This document shows, one piece after another, positions 37,917-52,417 of a stretch of 64,000 bases of DNA; position 1 is the stretch's first letter; each line of letters begins with the position of its first letter. Origin of the DNA: Chrysomallon squamiferum (lineage: Eukaryota > Mollusca > Gastropoda > Neomphalida > Peltospiridae); contig CM022670.1 of assembly GCA_012295275.1 (NCBI GenBank), forward strand, positions 27,055,244 through 27,119,243. The letters are read 5' to 3'. The notes below the pieces were generated by a model. That model did not search any database. It was not told the origin of the DNA and saw only the letters and a program-made list of their open reading frames with translations. The position numbers and the translations under genes are program-made.

Positions 37917-40197
37917 TATAAATACATTACGTTGTTATATATACACTCTCACTAATAACCACACAGGTCTGTGAGCACACCTCTACTGCTGATGTTGTTG
38001 CTATGGAAACAATTTTATTTCCAAGCTAATTAAGGAATTTTTCAAACAGTGTGTGCATCTATCTTCTATGGAAATGTAATCAATGTAGCTCAGGTACTTA
38101 ATTGGTAAATAGCAATCACAAATGATATGGACCTAGTATCAATAGATACTGGTATTGCTCACCACAATCTGTCTTAGTTAATAACTAATGTATGTAGATA
38201 GTTTCTCAATCTTGTCTTTAAACATTTATCTTGTGACCATTCTGAAACAAGTGTATCATCTGTTTCTATCATCTGATAATTTGTCAACTATTATAATGAT
38301 TTAAAATCAAACTAAGTACCAAATAAACAAGCCTGATAAAAAATAACTTATTGACAAGACATAATTATCAAACATATTGGTAAATGATACTAACAGTGTC
38401 AACAAGAGAAATAAATTGAACTGCTGCAAAAAGGGAAATCTGTAGTCTCATTTTATTAGGTTAAACACACAGTTTTGGTGCATTTGTTAGCTATTCTGTT
38501 ACTTATGGCAACTAATTTTACTAACAATAAACAACCTTAATATTACAATAAACAATTTGATGAAAAAATTAGAAAAAAAAATCACAAATTATGTTAAAAT
38601 GTAGTACATTTGTGACAACACATAAAACAATTGTTTATCAAGATTTAAAGCAAAAAATATAATAAAAGTTTTTTTGTATTCCATTTAATAAATGATGTCA
38701 TTTATTATCTCAATATTAACATAGTGTGTATTCATGTGCTACCATGTGTTATGTATGTATACAGATAAACACAACTGAAAGTAATTAGAGAAGTGTTTGA
38801 ATATAATCCCGTTTTATTCATATGTGTATTCCCTTTTGTTATACTTGTCTTCCTTTATGCCTAAAGATAAACTGGATATGCTTTGATTAACAAGTACAAT
38901 GTATTCACTAGTCACAATACAAATCTGATGAAATCAAGATTTGTATAACAGGATTTCATTAGATGAATGGGACAATGCAATTTCTCACTTGTTATTTAAT
39001 CAAATAAAATAACATTTAAAATGAATTGAACTGAACGTTATGCCTGCATGTAATTTTCATCTGCTATATTCATTCTTAATGAAGCCACTGATTACCGATT
39101 GTTTTAGACCCCAGTATAAAATAAAATAAAAGAATTATACTTTAAAAATGTGCATAAAGAATGAACTCTTCACCCTCTTTCTTTGATAGTAAACTGTTAT
39201 ATAATATGAATTCTAATAATTTTTTATTATTATTATTATAAATACAGACTGAAATATGAATTATTTGTTTATCATTTATACATGGTCATTAGTACTTCAA
39301 AAAGTAACTATTTTTTAAACATTTTCTTTTATACTTGTCAAATTGTTAATTACAGATAGACAGGATTCCACTAATTTACTTTTTATAATTTACTGTTCAA
39401 GATTTTTAATAACTTTCACAAATGAGTAGCATGCAAGCATTTGGTATCATTGGTTTTAAGATCAATCAAAATTTCTACCCAGTGTCCTGAAACATGGATT
39501 ATCAAAAAACTTGGTAATCTTTTCCCGAATTTGGAAATATGTACATAAAATAAAACCAGTAGTTACTGATTAATATAGCCCAGAATGGCTGTATTTCACA
39601 ATCATTTACTCAAGTCATATTTTTAAAATCCAATGATGTATGTTATTTATTTGGCACAAAACTGGAATCATCGTTAAAGATATATTTTTATTATTATTTA
39701 TTTATCTTTTTGTAACTGTAATAATTGCAGTAAAATATTATTTCTCCCATCTGACAATGCATAAAATAAAATGACCATTTCTTATTAACTTAAACAATAA
39801 AAATTAATATATTAATAATATTATTGTATAATAAAATAATGTGAAAAAATGTATATAAAAATGTTTAGAAAACGAACGGATTAGATACGCTTTTAATGAT
39901 TAATATTATTCGAAGAATATATATTCGTAAATGTACATTTCTTACTTTTTAACTTTTGTGCTTTAAATATTTGATGACACAGACTGGATTACGTAAGTTA
40001 GATTGAAACGAAATTACAACACCATCGAACTTTGAACATCATTTGACATTGCCGCATAGCGTTGCAGCATGAATGAGAAAATCATAAAACGGCGAATAAA
40101 AACAACAACAATATAAAGAAAACTTTTACCTATGATCTTTTTTAAAATTTATGTTTCTTTAACATTTTATAAATCAGAATAAAGACATTACCTTTAC

Positions 40198-40330
40198 CTG
40201 GAATTGCAAAATCCTAGAAGAAAAAATTAGACCTCGCACACTACCGAGTGCAAAAACAACCACGTGATTTGATGTCTGACCTGAACTTCCGGGCTGTTGC
40301 ACATTGACTGTGCCCACAAAAAAGGTTTAA
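40198..40330 (-). promoter_or_regulatory. Candidate peroxiredoxin promoter and non-coding first exon
   Basis: On the minus strand a strong donor, TTCCAG|GTAAAG, ends at 40198. The sequence before it has no ATG and more CpG than its surroundings, as expected for a 5' UTR exon spliced to the acceptor just before the peroxiredoxin ATG (36019). Upstream lie an E-box CACGTG (40261-40266) and TGACTGTGC on the plus strand (40305-40313), which fits the antioxidant-response core TGACNNNGC. The transcription start itself is not identifiable. Confidence 0.4.
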
Positions 40331-40409
40331 ACGACCAACTTCAAAAAAAAAAATAATAATAATAATAATAAATAAATAAATAAATAAATAAAAATATAAT
40401 TTAAAAATA

Positions 40410-40442
<33 letters not shown>

Positions 40443-43400
40443 TAGAAAAGCACTATCTCTGTAAATCATTTGTTACATAATATTTGTTTAAGGGTCTCCT
40501 AAGATACAGTTAATTGTAAATATTGTTTGTAACAGGAATCCAACTATTTTAACCTGCGACTGCTGAAATTGAAAATTCTTAATCGATTTTTAGTAATTAG
40601 TTTTGAATATATCTAAGTACAAATAAGACTAAGTTATCGAGCTGACTTACAATTCATATTTTAATATAATACATAATATAAGAAGGATAGTAATCATTGG
40701 TACCACGAACTGACGAATATTTTCATGCAGAACTGAATTCATTTTTGACAGTTTCTAATTTTTCACTAATCTGGCTTCTTTTTTCTTGTTCTTTCTTTCC
40801 TTCTTTCTTTCTTTCTTTCTTCATTCCTTCTGCGTTTTATTCTTTTATTTTGTTTTTATTTTTTTATCAACTAGTTTACACTTTGATTAATGCATATTCT
40901 TCTACAGATTTTGCTTTTCCTTCCGAATGGGACAACATAAACAAAAGAAAGAAAGAAAGAAAGAAAATAAGAAAGAATAATAATTACAACGACAAAAAAA
41001 AAAAGTCTATCTGCTATAGTTTATTTTACCACTTTAAAAAAGAATTTGTGAAGCATGGCTGTGCCCGAGCTGTTCATACAGAAACTGGCAGAACTGAATC
41101 ATAATAACAATATCCAAAATATTTCACAACTGGATCATTATTTTAATGCGCAGAGTAATTATGCATATACGATTAGATTGTGAAGGGTTTGTCATTAATA
41201 TAAATGTCCTTTCTTGGAAAATGTTCGTTTTCTTATTTAAACTTTCTAGAGAAATACTCCAACCTTTAAATTCTAAAAATGGTTTTTGTACGTATATCAG
41301 GCAACTCGTTGAACAATAAGTATTATTAGATTTGGTCCGATAAATCTGCTTAGTTATTTAAATTAAGGTTCTAACAGCACTACGTGACTTTAAAATATCA
41401 TCAACATTAAAAAAAACTGGCGACTGAATGAAATGATTAAAGAATCATATAAAATACGTGAACACTAGTGACCGAAGTCTTTATTATCATTATTACTGTA
41501 CTTCTATTGCTACTGATATTGCCGCTCATATTACTGCTACTTATTACTCTAATACAACCAAAATTCCTACAGCTAGCGCTACTGCTACTACTACTACTAC
41601 GACAATAATAATAATAATAATAACTTAAAGATAACCATCAGGAAAACTCAACTCATAGACTGGATTATCTATTAGTTTTTCATTTATTTATCCATAAAAT
41701 TCACTTCTTACAAGATTCATGCAGTTTTTAAAACCACGAATGAAACTGAAATGATTTCGCCCTATATGATAATTAAAAAACATCCAAATTATAGAAATAC
41801 GTTTTTTTAAAGATAAATCCATTATGCTGTTACATTTTGAGTCCGAAGTATTAATTTAAAAATCAGTTAAAAGTCTATCATACTTCTTTGTTATTTTTAT
41901 CTTCAGTTATTCTTATTAAGTTTTCAAAGTTTGTAATAATAAAAAGTTCGCTTACTTCTCTTTTCAATCTATTTAAGGGGAAATGACTCTTCTCGGACAA
42001 TTGACAGTGTAGTTTAGTCCCATTTCAGTGCTACGCTATCTAATGTGTTACCGGTTTTTGTAAAATATCAGTATGGAAAAAATAAAAGTGATTCTTTCTT
42101 AGTCGTTATCGGATTTTCGTTTCGTAAATAATATTTTAATAATAAACAGTTACTGGATATATATACTTGTTTCTGAACAAAACTGCATTAATATCAATTC
42201 GATATATTACAGAAATATCACAATTTCATTAGAAATCTGTGTTACAGGAGATTTTCTATGTGGTTGTGTATATGCAGATTTGTGCATTAGTTTCAGAATG
42301 ATGACTATATAACCAAAAAAAAAAATATATATATATATATCTTCCAATCTCTTATACTGGTTATTTAATTCGTCTGCTTAATTAATAGAGTCTGTATGTG
42401 TATGCTTTAGAGCATGTGACTGTGCTTGTGCGTGCATTTCATTATTGTCAGAATGGTCGGTACTTAAATATTCTGCAGTACATGTTAACATCAGTTGTTC
42501 GGGTATTAAACCCCGTTGACAGGTGTTTCTATAATAAATCTATGGAAACACACTTTACAGTAAATAACCAAATAATATCTTGTGATGATCATAAAATTGT
42601 ATTGCATTAGTCAGATTAATCATAGAGAAACGTCTATCTTATTCTATCTTTACACTTAATCTTTTTCACTGTTGTAAAAATTCATATAATATCTTCACTC
42701 AATCTATTTACAAGGTTCCTAGAGACATTTTTGTACTGGTGTAGATGTTTTATTGCATTAATGAATGTACATCTTCTAAGGGTTATATTGTAAATGTTAT
42801 TAAAAACTTTAAAAATGAAATAATTATTATTTATAAAAAAATCGAGATTTTTAAAAGATTCTTTATTAATCAATAATCAACGTTCGTTTATAATAATATA
42901 TATGATATAACAGTAATGATAAAATGATTTCTAATCAATATTCATGTATTATGAAACACTCATAAACTGAAAATTGTAAAGCAAACATGAAATATCGCAC
43001 CAGCAGCTCTGTTCCAGGATCGAAACGTTCCGAAATGATATTTACACTGCATATTTCGATAATGTAACAAGTATTTGACCTATTTTTTTATATATTTTTG
43101 TTTTCCTTTTTTTTTTTTTCCTTCTAGACATTCAATAAATTCTATTTTTATAACAGTAATCTGGAATGCTTCATTTGATATCAGCAAAAATAAGCTTTGT
43201 GAAGTAAGTAGATGGTAATTATTGAGGATTTTTTCCAATTTCACATGTCCACCTGCCACGGGCACACGGGCAGCTCGCAAGTAAGTCCAGTATATTCTCT
43301 AAAAGCCGATAAAATGACAGTGATAATTACAATATTTATAACATGAGTATAACACGGGACGTGTATGCACCTATTAGAGCGTTGCGAGCATCATTGCTGA

Positions 43401-43620
43401 AAATGTTTTCGATTTAGAAAATAAAGTCTGAAATTATCGGATTTTACTGGACTAAAATGGTAATAGCCATTTTACGTCTTTTATTTCGCATCCTTAAGGT
43501 AGGTCCATTTAAATTGTATTGATAGGGCCGATAATCATAAATACACACCATTAAATAACGCTTTTGGAATTGTTTCCTTTGAATGAAGTCCAAAAGTCAT
43601 CACTTTCATAAATTGAGCTA
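40331..43620. other. Intergenic region between peroxiredoxin and the copper transporter
   Basis: No exon was found. The stretch contains an AAT/AAAT run passing into poly-A (about 40347-40441) and a CTTT run (about 40790-40822) that is roughly mirrored by a GAAA run (about 40943-40966). A long open frame at 40697-41104 is largely made of these T/C- and A/G-rich tracts and has no family resemblance. Confidence 0.5.
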
Positions 43621-43626
43621 TTTATT
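43621..43626 (-). terminator. Candidate polyadenylation signal of the first copper transporter
   Basis: TTTATT on the plus strand (AATAAA on the minus) lies about 217 nt after the stop codon. It is a reasonable 3' end for the transporter mRNA. Confidence 0.5.
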
Positions 43627-43842
43627 GTAGCGTAAGTTCTTGGAATGGCTATCGCAGTCTGCACATAAAATCAAAACGACCCATCCTCGTAACCTATTTT
43701 TCCCAGGCAACAGATATTATGCAATTTCAGGCCATCTCAGCATTTTGAAGAATCAAAGCACGCCTATCATGAGCTTACTTTTCTAGTATCTCAGCGAAAG
43801 TCTTTTCCAGAAAAACGGATTTCATATTCTCGTAACAATATT

Positions 43843-44295
43843 TCAACAAACCGATTCCTGAGTTAACAAAGTCTGCTCAGACTTGTCTTTCACTACGTAA
43901 GTTCTGTACATCACTTTTTCATCTTTTTTAGCACATTTCCTGTTGGTTATCGCTGTAATGGTTGGCTGCTTCGTGCACAAGGAAAAGAAGTAGTAACCAA
44001 TCCCAGAGCCGAGAATCACAACCACAAGAATCCAAACGTTATACGTCATGACGCAAAGCATCATAGCGTAGCCCACAGCGAAATGAACAATGTGTATCAC
44101 TGTTTTCCACAGCTGAGAAAATACTCTGAAGACATTTTTATTTTTCACAATTCTGAAATAATAATAACAATGCATAATAATTATGATACTAATAAAACCT
44201 CTCTCTCAGAGCTCCTTAAAAATTATATGAGGATGTAAAAAATTTAAATAAACTGTTATTCGTTAATTATATGTTAATCCAGTATGCATGTCTGT

Positions 44296-44336
<41 letters not shown>

Positions 44337-44342
44337 TGTGTC

Positions 44343-44441
<99 letters not shown>

Positions 44442-47400
44442 CCAGGTTTTGAAAACTAATATTTATTTATTCAATTAGATTTCATAAAAACTTAAAATTT
44501 ATAACTTCCTTTACTTATGATTTCTAAAGCTCAAAAAAGAAAAAAAAAAAAAAAAAAGCACTTACCTTGGAACTCTTTTACTAACTTCGGTTTTCACGTA
44601 GAATTTTATTCCTTCAAAGAAAACAGCCAAGAAAAAGGAAACTAGCATTGCAGAAACAAGTCCTGAAAGTTATAACAGTTTTATTATCTTTTGCGTAAAA
44701 CAAACTTGTTTATTATAATATTGTTTTAATTAGAATTTCTTTCTCTGTTGTTTTTGTTCATATCTGTATATATCTGTATCTGTTTTAGTTTGTGCTTCAT
44801 AATTCTGTGATACATACAGTAGTATATCGAGTTATGCGTGTACAACTTACGAGTTTTCCGAGTTACAACCAGTTGTCCGGTCGATTTTATGCTTTGAGTT
44901 GCGAGCCAAAATCCGAGTTTCAGATACGCCGCCGCTAGTTGGCGCAACGGTTCATTAGATATAGGAAACTGCAGTGAGTTCATTTATAACTGGGTCAAGT
45001 GTGTTTGCATGTATGTGTGTTTGTGATTACTTTGTCTTTCTTATCTTAATTTGTTATTGATATTATTTCTTTTCTTTTTTCTTTAATTTTGTTTTTGTTT
45101 TTTATTTTATGTTTTATATATATATTTTTTTATATATTATATATATGCAAGCATCTAAGTATGTCTGTACATGTGCATATATGTACGGTTTTATGTGTAT
45201 GCACGTGTGCATATAGGTATGTGTGTCTGTGTGTGTGTCTGAATGGTCTATGCAGTGGTTGATCTAAGGTATGGCAGGTTTAACACGAGAGCTGGGTATT
45301 AATAAGTAGTTTCTATCACGGTAAAGTTATGTAATATGTGTGTCTGTGTGAGATTGTGTGTACATGTGTGTGTGTGTGGTGTTTAGGCTATGTGAAATTT
45401 CTGTAATTTATCTGTAATTTCTAGGTACATATTTATTATGTACGTGAATGTATATGAATGTGAGCCTGTGTGCATGCATACGTAAACATGTGTGTGTGTC
45501 TGCCTGCCTGCCTGTCTGTCTGTCTGTCCTTATATATGAAAGTGTGTGCTTTATGCATTTATGTATGTGTCTACGCGGATTTGTGTACATGTGCGGGTGT
45601 GTATGTTTATGAGTTCAAGACAGATTAAAATGCAGGTAAATAAGAGCGGTTTTTGTCTTCGATTCCTTCAGGTTCTTATAGCAAACAGGATTTTCAGCAA
45701 GTCAGTTAACTTCCATCTTCCTTTTCCTTGTACATCCCGGGTCATCTCACTGCTGAGTAACTTCTCCGTTATTTTTCTTTCTTTTTTTTTTTTCTTCTTC
45801 TTCTTCTTATTCTTCTTTGTGAGTATTTTTTTAGAGTATTTCTTTGACAGATAATATATCTGTTTCGGTTTCCATAACGATTAACTCAAAACTTTCAGGT
45901 TCAACAATTTTGTAAACGTTCCATTCTTGAAGCAAAAAAAAAAAAGTTAATTTCTTCAGTAGTTGTCTCAGTGCTGTCGTCTCGTTTGTAACTGTTTGTT
46001 AATCTTTAACTGTACCCTGATACGCGTCAGACTTTCAGATGCAGTTGCTGGAGTTCACATCTCGGAGTCTAGAACTCAAATAATCAGTTGACAAGATACT
46101 TGTTACAAATAAATGACGTTAACACAGTGGATTAGAATAGTTTCCGTTTCAAGTTCTTGAAGAGCTTCTTATATAAATTTTGGATTATATTTATCTTGTT
46201 TTTATTTTGTAGGATTAAACGGTTGGGAATGTAAAAAGCAGAGGACGTACACGAAAACAGCCAAATTATTTAATTCAAACTTACAAATTTAATAATAATG
46301 ACAGACAGGTAATAATAGTAATTTTACTACTACTACTACTACTGTTAATAATAATAATAATAATACAGAGACATACTGACATAGATGTAAACAGTGAAAG
46401 AAAGAAAAACAAACAGATAGACAAACACATTTGTTGCTGCTTCTGTTGTTATTATTATTTATTGAATTGAATGTTTTCGGACTTGCAATAAAATCTGTTC
46501 ATGTTGTAAAGAATTGAAGTATTACTGATCTGTCTTTCGAATTCTCTGTCGCGTGGAGTGCAATGACAATAAATGACTGAGTGGAGAGTGATACAAGTAA
46601 AATGAATTATTTATGTGTCTGTTTGTTGGTTGTTGTTGCTTTTTTGTTTGTTTGTTTGTTGTTGTTTTTTGTATTTTTATTTTTATTATGTTGCTGTTGT
46701 TGTTGATACTGATGATGTTGATGATGGTATTACTGCTGTTTTTACTTGCTTGAATCTTTTACTAACCTGGTATAGTTCCTAAAATCCACGTTTCAAACAT
46801 TAGTGATGTGTTTGTCTTTGTCGAAAAGAAAACCTGAAATGGTAGAATATAAATTATTAACAACTGCAACAAAATAATTTTAAAAATCTTTTTTTTTTAA
46901 ATTGTTATTTAATTTTATTTATTTATTTATTTCTGAAATATTTACTTAGATTTTATTTAATTTCATCTGAAATAATGGCTAGACGAATGTTATTTAATTA
47001 TAAAAGTTGTTATCTCACACGAGATATTGAGCGTTATTTTAGACATACAGGTCACATCAGGTTATAGATACTGTATACGTGTACTCTGCGGTTTAGCCTT
47101 GAACTAGTTTAAGCGTTAAAAATATATAAACACGTGCACATTTTTTCCCACCTGACCTGATTTATTCAGTATTAACTGAGTTACTCATGTGTAAAGGTAT
47201 TGCACAGTATTACATTACCAACAATTCCGCGCATTTTAATACTGTTTTTACGTTATCATTGGATCTGAAATTATTATTATTCGTTGATATTAAACGTTGT
47301 TGTTGTGTAATAGTCGCTGTTGTTGCTGTTGTATCATTCATTCATTCATTATTAGTATTGTTATTCCATTGTTGTTTTTGTTACTATTATTTACTATTTT

Positions 47401-48207
47401 GTTATTTTTTGCTGGAAAATCCTTAGTAAATATTATTCATTATTGCACCATCCTCGGACATTATCGTCCCTTCACCATAAACATCAGGACATTTCCCATT
47501 AATATTTCACAATATCATTTCTTATAAATAAATTAAAAAAAAAAAAAAAAATATTTATTTATTTATGTATTTTTAAATTTAATAAAATGTTGTTTAATTA
47601 GAATCATTCCAACTAACTCACAAAATTTCTAACAATAAAAATACCAAAATAAGTCATTTCGTTTGGACCTAGTAAAAACAACTGAGATGTCAAAGCAAGG
47701 TTAAGACAATAATTCATTCATAAGGAGATGTAGATCGAGAAAATTCTGTCAGTGTCACAGACTTATAAGAAATTCAGTTACGTAGTAAAATAAACAGTTG
47801 AACGGTAGACATTTAGTTAAGTCCCCAGTGTATTAAGGCTATTTCTTTAACACAGATAAATCGTTAAGTAAACTAGCTGTCAGGTTAACGGGTTTATTGC
47901 AGATGTTTAATTAGTGCGTGGTCTTTGTTGCCGTTCTTACGGATTAACGCTTTTCATAAGACAGTAATTCAAAGAATAATGATTATGTAACAAGTGTCAA
48001 CAATCAACGTCTCTATCTATTGACGATTTCAGTTAGACTCGGCCCATGGAAGTTTGCAATTGACATTTCAATTATCTTCAACTATTTTACATCTGTCATG
48101 CAAAAATATGTATACTAATACCTACAAACACATCCAAACATACATAAATACTTTCATTTATTATGATTATGATTATGATTATGATTATGATTATGATTAT
48201 GATTATG

Positions 48208-48264
<57 letters not shown>

Positions 48265-48613
48265 GCTGGTGTTGTTGTTGTTGTCATCGTCATCATCATT
48301 ATAACATATCAAAAATAATTTTATAAAATAAAAAGTAGAGTGAAATAAAGATGACGCAGTGAAATGTGAAGTAATAATTGTATAAAACAGAACAGAGCAG
48401 AAGGGGGCAGAAAGCGATAAGAAAAACAAATGAATATATAAACAAATAAAAGATAACTCTGCGTGTACTTACGTGATGACTTCCTTTTTTCATATGCATT
48501 TGCATTCGAGTTCCATCGCTAACGTTGACGTGAAGATGCTCCGAAATGTTGTTTCCATCCATGTTGCTGTCACTGTTGTAGTTATGGAGGTGTGATCTGT
48601 AGGATTCATTCAT
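43843..48613 (-). CDS. CTR/SLC31-family copper transporter, complete, four coding exons
   Basis: This is a trimeric plasma- or endosomal-membrane importer of Cu(I). Exons on the minus strand: 48613-48473, 46833-46767, 44662-44566, 44152-43843; together 615 nt, or 204 aa plus TGA, with every phase consistent. The N-terminal domain (residues 1-47) is His/Met-rich (EHLHVN, MQMHMKKGSHH), as expected for copper capture outside the membrane. TM1 lies around LVSAMLVSFFLAVFFEGIKF. TM2 carries the M-x3-M copper filter (Met133, Met137 in MLCVMTYNVW). TM3 has the G-x3-G packing motif (Gly150, Gly154 in GSGIGYYFF). The cytosolic tail is long (about 46 residues), basic, and ends ESVC rather than the HCH of human CTR1. 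An in-frame TGA lies two codons before the ATG, fixing the start. I cannot say whether it is closer to SLC31A1 or SLC31A2. Confidence 0.93.
44299..44437. repeat. Compound (TG)n-(GA)n microsatellite
   Basis: A TG run with two CTGTG breaks (44299-44355) passes into a perfect GA run (44356-44437). It lies in the last intron of the copper transporter. Confidence 0.92.
44824..44955. mobile_element. Tigger-type transposon end fragment
   Basis: This fragment shares CAACTTACGAGTTTT, GAGTTACAA, GGTCGATT, TGCTTTGAGTTG and GAGCCAAAATC in the same order with the left end of the element at about 1508-1620. It ends with CTAGTTGGCGCAACG, as the other copy does (CTAGTTGGCACAACG). Only the left terminal part is present. 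It sits in an intron of the copper transporter on the opposite strand. Confidence 0.65.
48161..48264. repeat. (GATTAT)n-(ATT)n compound microsatellite
   Basis: About eight GATTAT hexamers pass into a pure ATT run, just downstream of the first coding exon of the copper transporter, in its first coding intron. Confidence 0.92.
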
Positions 48614-48652
48614 AACTCAGTGAACGTTGAAAATTAGTTTTAAAAAGGATCG
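48473..48652 (-). other. Copper transporter start exon with 5' UTR acceptor
   Basis: Upstream of the ATG (48613) the minus strand has a good acceptor, TTTTTATTTCACAG|CGATCC, so the exon probably begins at 48652 with 39 nt of 5' UTR. This predicts at least one more upstream non-coding exon. Confidence 0.6.
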
Positions 48653-49796
48653 CTGTGAAATAAAAAGGGAATTACTAATAGATTCAGTGATGTTATAAAG
48701 TTTCTATCAGATATGTGTTAACAGTTTTCGTTTAAATATACCTGGGGATTTCAGGGGTGGATCCAACATTTCAGAGAAAAGGGGTGGAAGATGTAATTTT
48801 CTAGATGATACGAACGCGATTAAATGTAAATCAGATTTCAGTGGGGATCGAGAATTTCCCCAAAATGCTTGAAATGACTGTTGTGAATACAACGAGTTTT
48901 GTAATAAAGAAAAGGAAAAATCAGTCACAAAAAAAAGGGGGGGCGCTTGGGTGGTGTGCATTCAGTGAACAAGCGATCTGTTTTGGGGTCCCAGTGCAGT
49001 CACCCGTGTAACTTCCCCGTAAAACGAACCGTTTTCTTTTGTGATTGTTTTCTTTTCCCTATCTGGCATACAAACGAAAAAAACAGAATGTGGTGAATCC
49101 GATGTCCAGAACAACCTAGAAGGCTGACCATTACTTCCAGTCCATCCGAAACTGACCCATTCATTCTTTCACATAACTTTATACTCCACTGTTTGTTATT
49201 GTCAAGAAAACTGTAGTCTATTATTCAATCCGATGAGTTTTACGAATAACTTAAGTTTTATGTTTTTGTTGTTCGTAACTTTCTTGATGTTCAGCTAAGC
49301 TAATCTTGAAGATAATTGCTTTTTCATTCGTGTGTTCATTTATTCACTCACTCACTCACTCACTCACTCATTTATTCATACATTTGATCATTCTTCCCTT
49401 TCCTTATTCTTCCTTCTGTCTTTTAAGGGATAATTTAAGTACATGCATAGATTTTACATCGAGGTTTAAGGTGCCGGCCAAAACGATGGATGAAAAATAA
49501 TCGCTACTGGGTTTTGTTGATATATATATATATATAATTAAATTTTAAAGAAACAAAATGTGTTTGTCGATATTCGTAACAGGCACAGATTTAAGTTTGC
49601 AGACGCAACTGATAACCGAATTACGAAACTGTAAATATTGCAATTTCAGTATGAAATAAACTAAACAAAAAAAAAGAAATATCACTGACATTGTAAAAAA
49701 GCATTGTAAATCTTCTTAGATAAAATATGAAATTAGAAATAATGCTTTCTTGATTTCTTCTTTTATTCTCATTTTTCTCTTGTTTACTTTTACATT

Positions 49797-49809
49797 ATTA
49801 TTATTGTTG

Positions 49810-49905
<96 letters not shown>
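49797..49905. repeat. (ATT)n microsatellite
   Basis: A run of more than 30 ATT units with a short GTT start. Confidence 0.92.
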
Positions 49906-49906
<1 letters not shown>

Positions 49907-50039
49907 GATGAAATGTTGTTGGCTTTCTTACTTTGTTTTGCTTCCACTATGAAAAATTGTGATGACTTAATCTTTGCGAATAAATAAAATAAAATGAATG
50001 AATGAATTAATGAATTAATTAATGAAAATTAATAACAAC

Positions 50040-50072
<33 letters not shown>

Positions 50073-50155
50073 CATATATAAATTAAATTAATAAACAATA
50101 ATAATAATAAAATAAAAAAAATAAAATAAAATAAAACCAAAAAAAAATAAAAAAA

Positions 50156-50186
<31 letters not shown>

Positions 50187-50191
50187 AAAAA

Positions 50192-50246
<55 letters not shown>

Positions 50247-50359
50247 AATAAAATAAAATAAAATAAAATAAAATAATAAGTAAATCATTATGTACATGCA
50301 TACATACATGTAACTAACACTGTGTCAAAACGACCACATCAGTTATTAAATCACATAAC

Positions 50360-50518
50360 ATTATATTATATTACATTATGCTATGTAACGTTACGTTACG
50401 TTACGTTATATTATATCCATATTACATTTATTATATTATATTATATTATATTATATTATATTATATTATATTATATTATATTATATTAATTATATTATAT
50501 CATATTATTTTATTTTAT
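50360..50518. repeat. Pentanucleotide repeat (ACGTT then TTATA)
   Basis: A GTTAC/ACGTT run passes into TATAT pentamers with small breaks. The same pentamer family recurs at 53994-54145. Confidence 0.88.
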
Positions 50519-51723
50519 GTTATATTATTTTATTAATGCTCGAAGTGGACAAATATATACATACATATATGCATACATACAGACATAGATTCGTACAGAG
50601 ATTCATACATATATACATACGTAAAACCTACATACATATATACATGCATACATGCATACATGCATACATGCATACATTCATACACACATACACACATACA
50701 CATACAAACATACATATAAAAAGAAGAGGAATTATGATCATCACCTGTACCCTCTAGATATACATTTAGATTGTTCTAAAAATATTTTCTCTTATTAATT
50801 TTCCACCTTTTGTGGTGTTGGTCTCCGTAGACATAGTTTGTCAGATGAAACAGGAGATAGTATTGTTTAGACTCCGCATGACTTATTTTTATTATTTGTT
50901 ATTAAATTTGTCTGGAATAAAATGCTTAAATTATTATTCTTGTTTCCATACTGATCAAATAGCAGCAGCAGCGACAGTAGCAACATTAACAGCAATAAAA
51001 ACAGTAATAATAATAAGAAAAAGAGCAACAACAAAAACATAACCAGAATGACAACATTTTAAGCAATAATAATAAATAAAAGAGAAAAAGAAGAACATTA
51101 AGAAAAACAGCAGCAAGAATAATAATAATAAATAAAATAATAACAAAAAAGGTGGTAAAAAGAAAAAGGAAACAGAGAGAAAAAGATAAGAATTTAGCAA
51201 AAGAGTAATTTACAAAAAAATTACAATTTACATAAAAATATATTTACCTTTTCGTTCACAGAAATCATAATATTATGAATTTATGAAGTATTTTGTCAAT
51301 GAAAGGTGACAGTTCAGGAAGATTTTCAAAAGTCTGCACTTACAAAAAAAAAAAAAAAAAGAAGAAGAAAACATGTTTACCTCTATGTTCACAGAAATCG
51401 TATTGGTGTTTAACGAATTAGTTAAGTACTTTCAGTGATTCTTTTCCACAGGATGTAATGATATCGTCTTGCAAATGTCTAAACTATCGCATTACTTTTA
51501 GCTGTGTTATATAATGACACGACTGCCCAGTCGCAGTTTTCATTGACTAATTATTTGCAGACTCTCATACTGAATGTATGAATGAATGGAAGAAAAGATA
51601 AGGGTTGAGTCACGTGTTGTCTACATAAAAATATCGATGAAAATCTGTGCAGATAAACACATCCATACTTTTCAGTATTAATTTAACTTCTTGTTTGGAA
51701 ACGTTGTTTTTGGCTTCTTTGTT

Positions 51724-51773
<50 letters not shown>

Positions 51774-51972
51774 TTGTTTAATCTTGAAAGTTTTATGTTC
51801 CCCAGTGATAAATACGTCTCTTTTCTAAATCCTGAACCCGTTTATAATTAAAATATATTTGTTATTTATTTACTTATTTATTTATAATAATATAATTTGA
51901 TAAGAAAATAGCAGCTTTCAGTGTTTCGTTGTATGAACCTTCCTTTAAACGCGAAGTAAAAAAAATCCATAA

Positions 51973-52005
<33 letters not shown>

Positions 52006-52385
52006 AAGCACAGATTACAACTGGAAATAACAAAATGTGCTCATCTAGAAGGACTGATCCCAAGCACCTGAAGATATCACTGTACAGGAGAGCTACGGTT
52101 CACTCAAGAGTTATTTTCTCTTTTTGTTTTAACACATCTGTGTTTCAGTTACGTGGATTACGTGAAAATGAACGACATTTTACAATCACAGTTCTGAAGT
52201 GTAATAGTTTATTCACTATTAATGGCTTCTTGTCTGTCTGTTACAATGCAAGCTGCCAGTTCCACGGTTGAGTAGACGGACGCGACAGTTTATCACTTGT
52301 CGAACTTACAATACGTGCATCTTGTTTCCTGTCCCTTCTTTCCTTTATCATCAACATCATCAACATTTATTATTATTATTATTGT

Positions 52386-52417
<32 letters not shown>

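Noticed and set aside
44153-44175. Start of the first copper transporter at the ATG at 44175
   Set aside because: This ATG is in the intron. The acceptor at 44152 and three upstream exons in phase give a full CTR protein starting at 48613.
50551-50722. ACAT array considered as a CRISPR-like or regularly spaced repeat
   Set aside because: It is a simple tetranucleotide microsatellite with no spacers, and the genome is eukaryotic.
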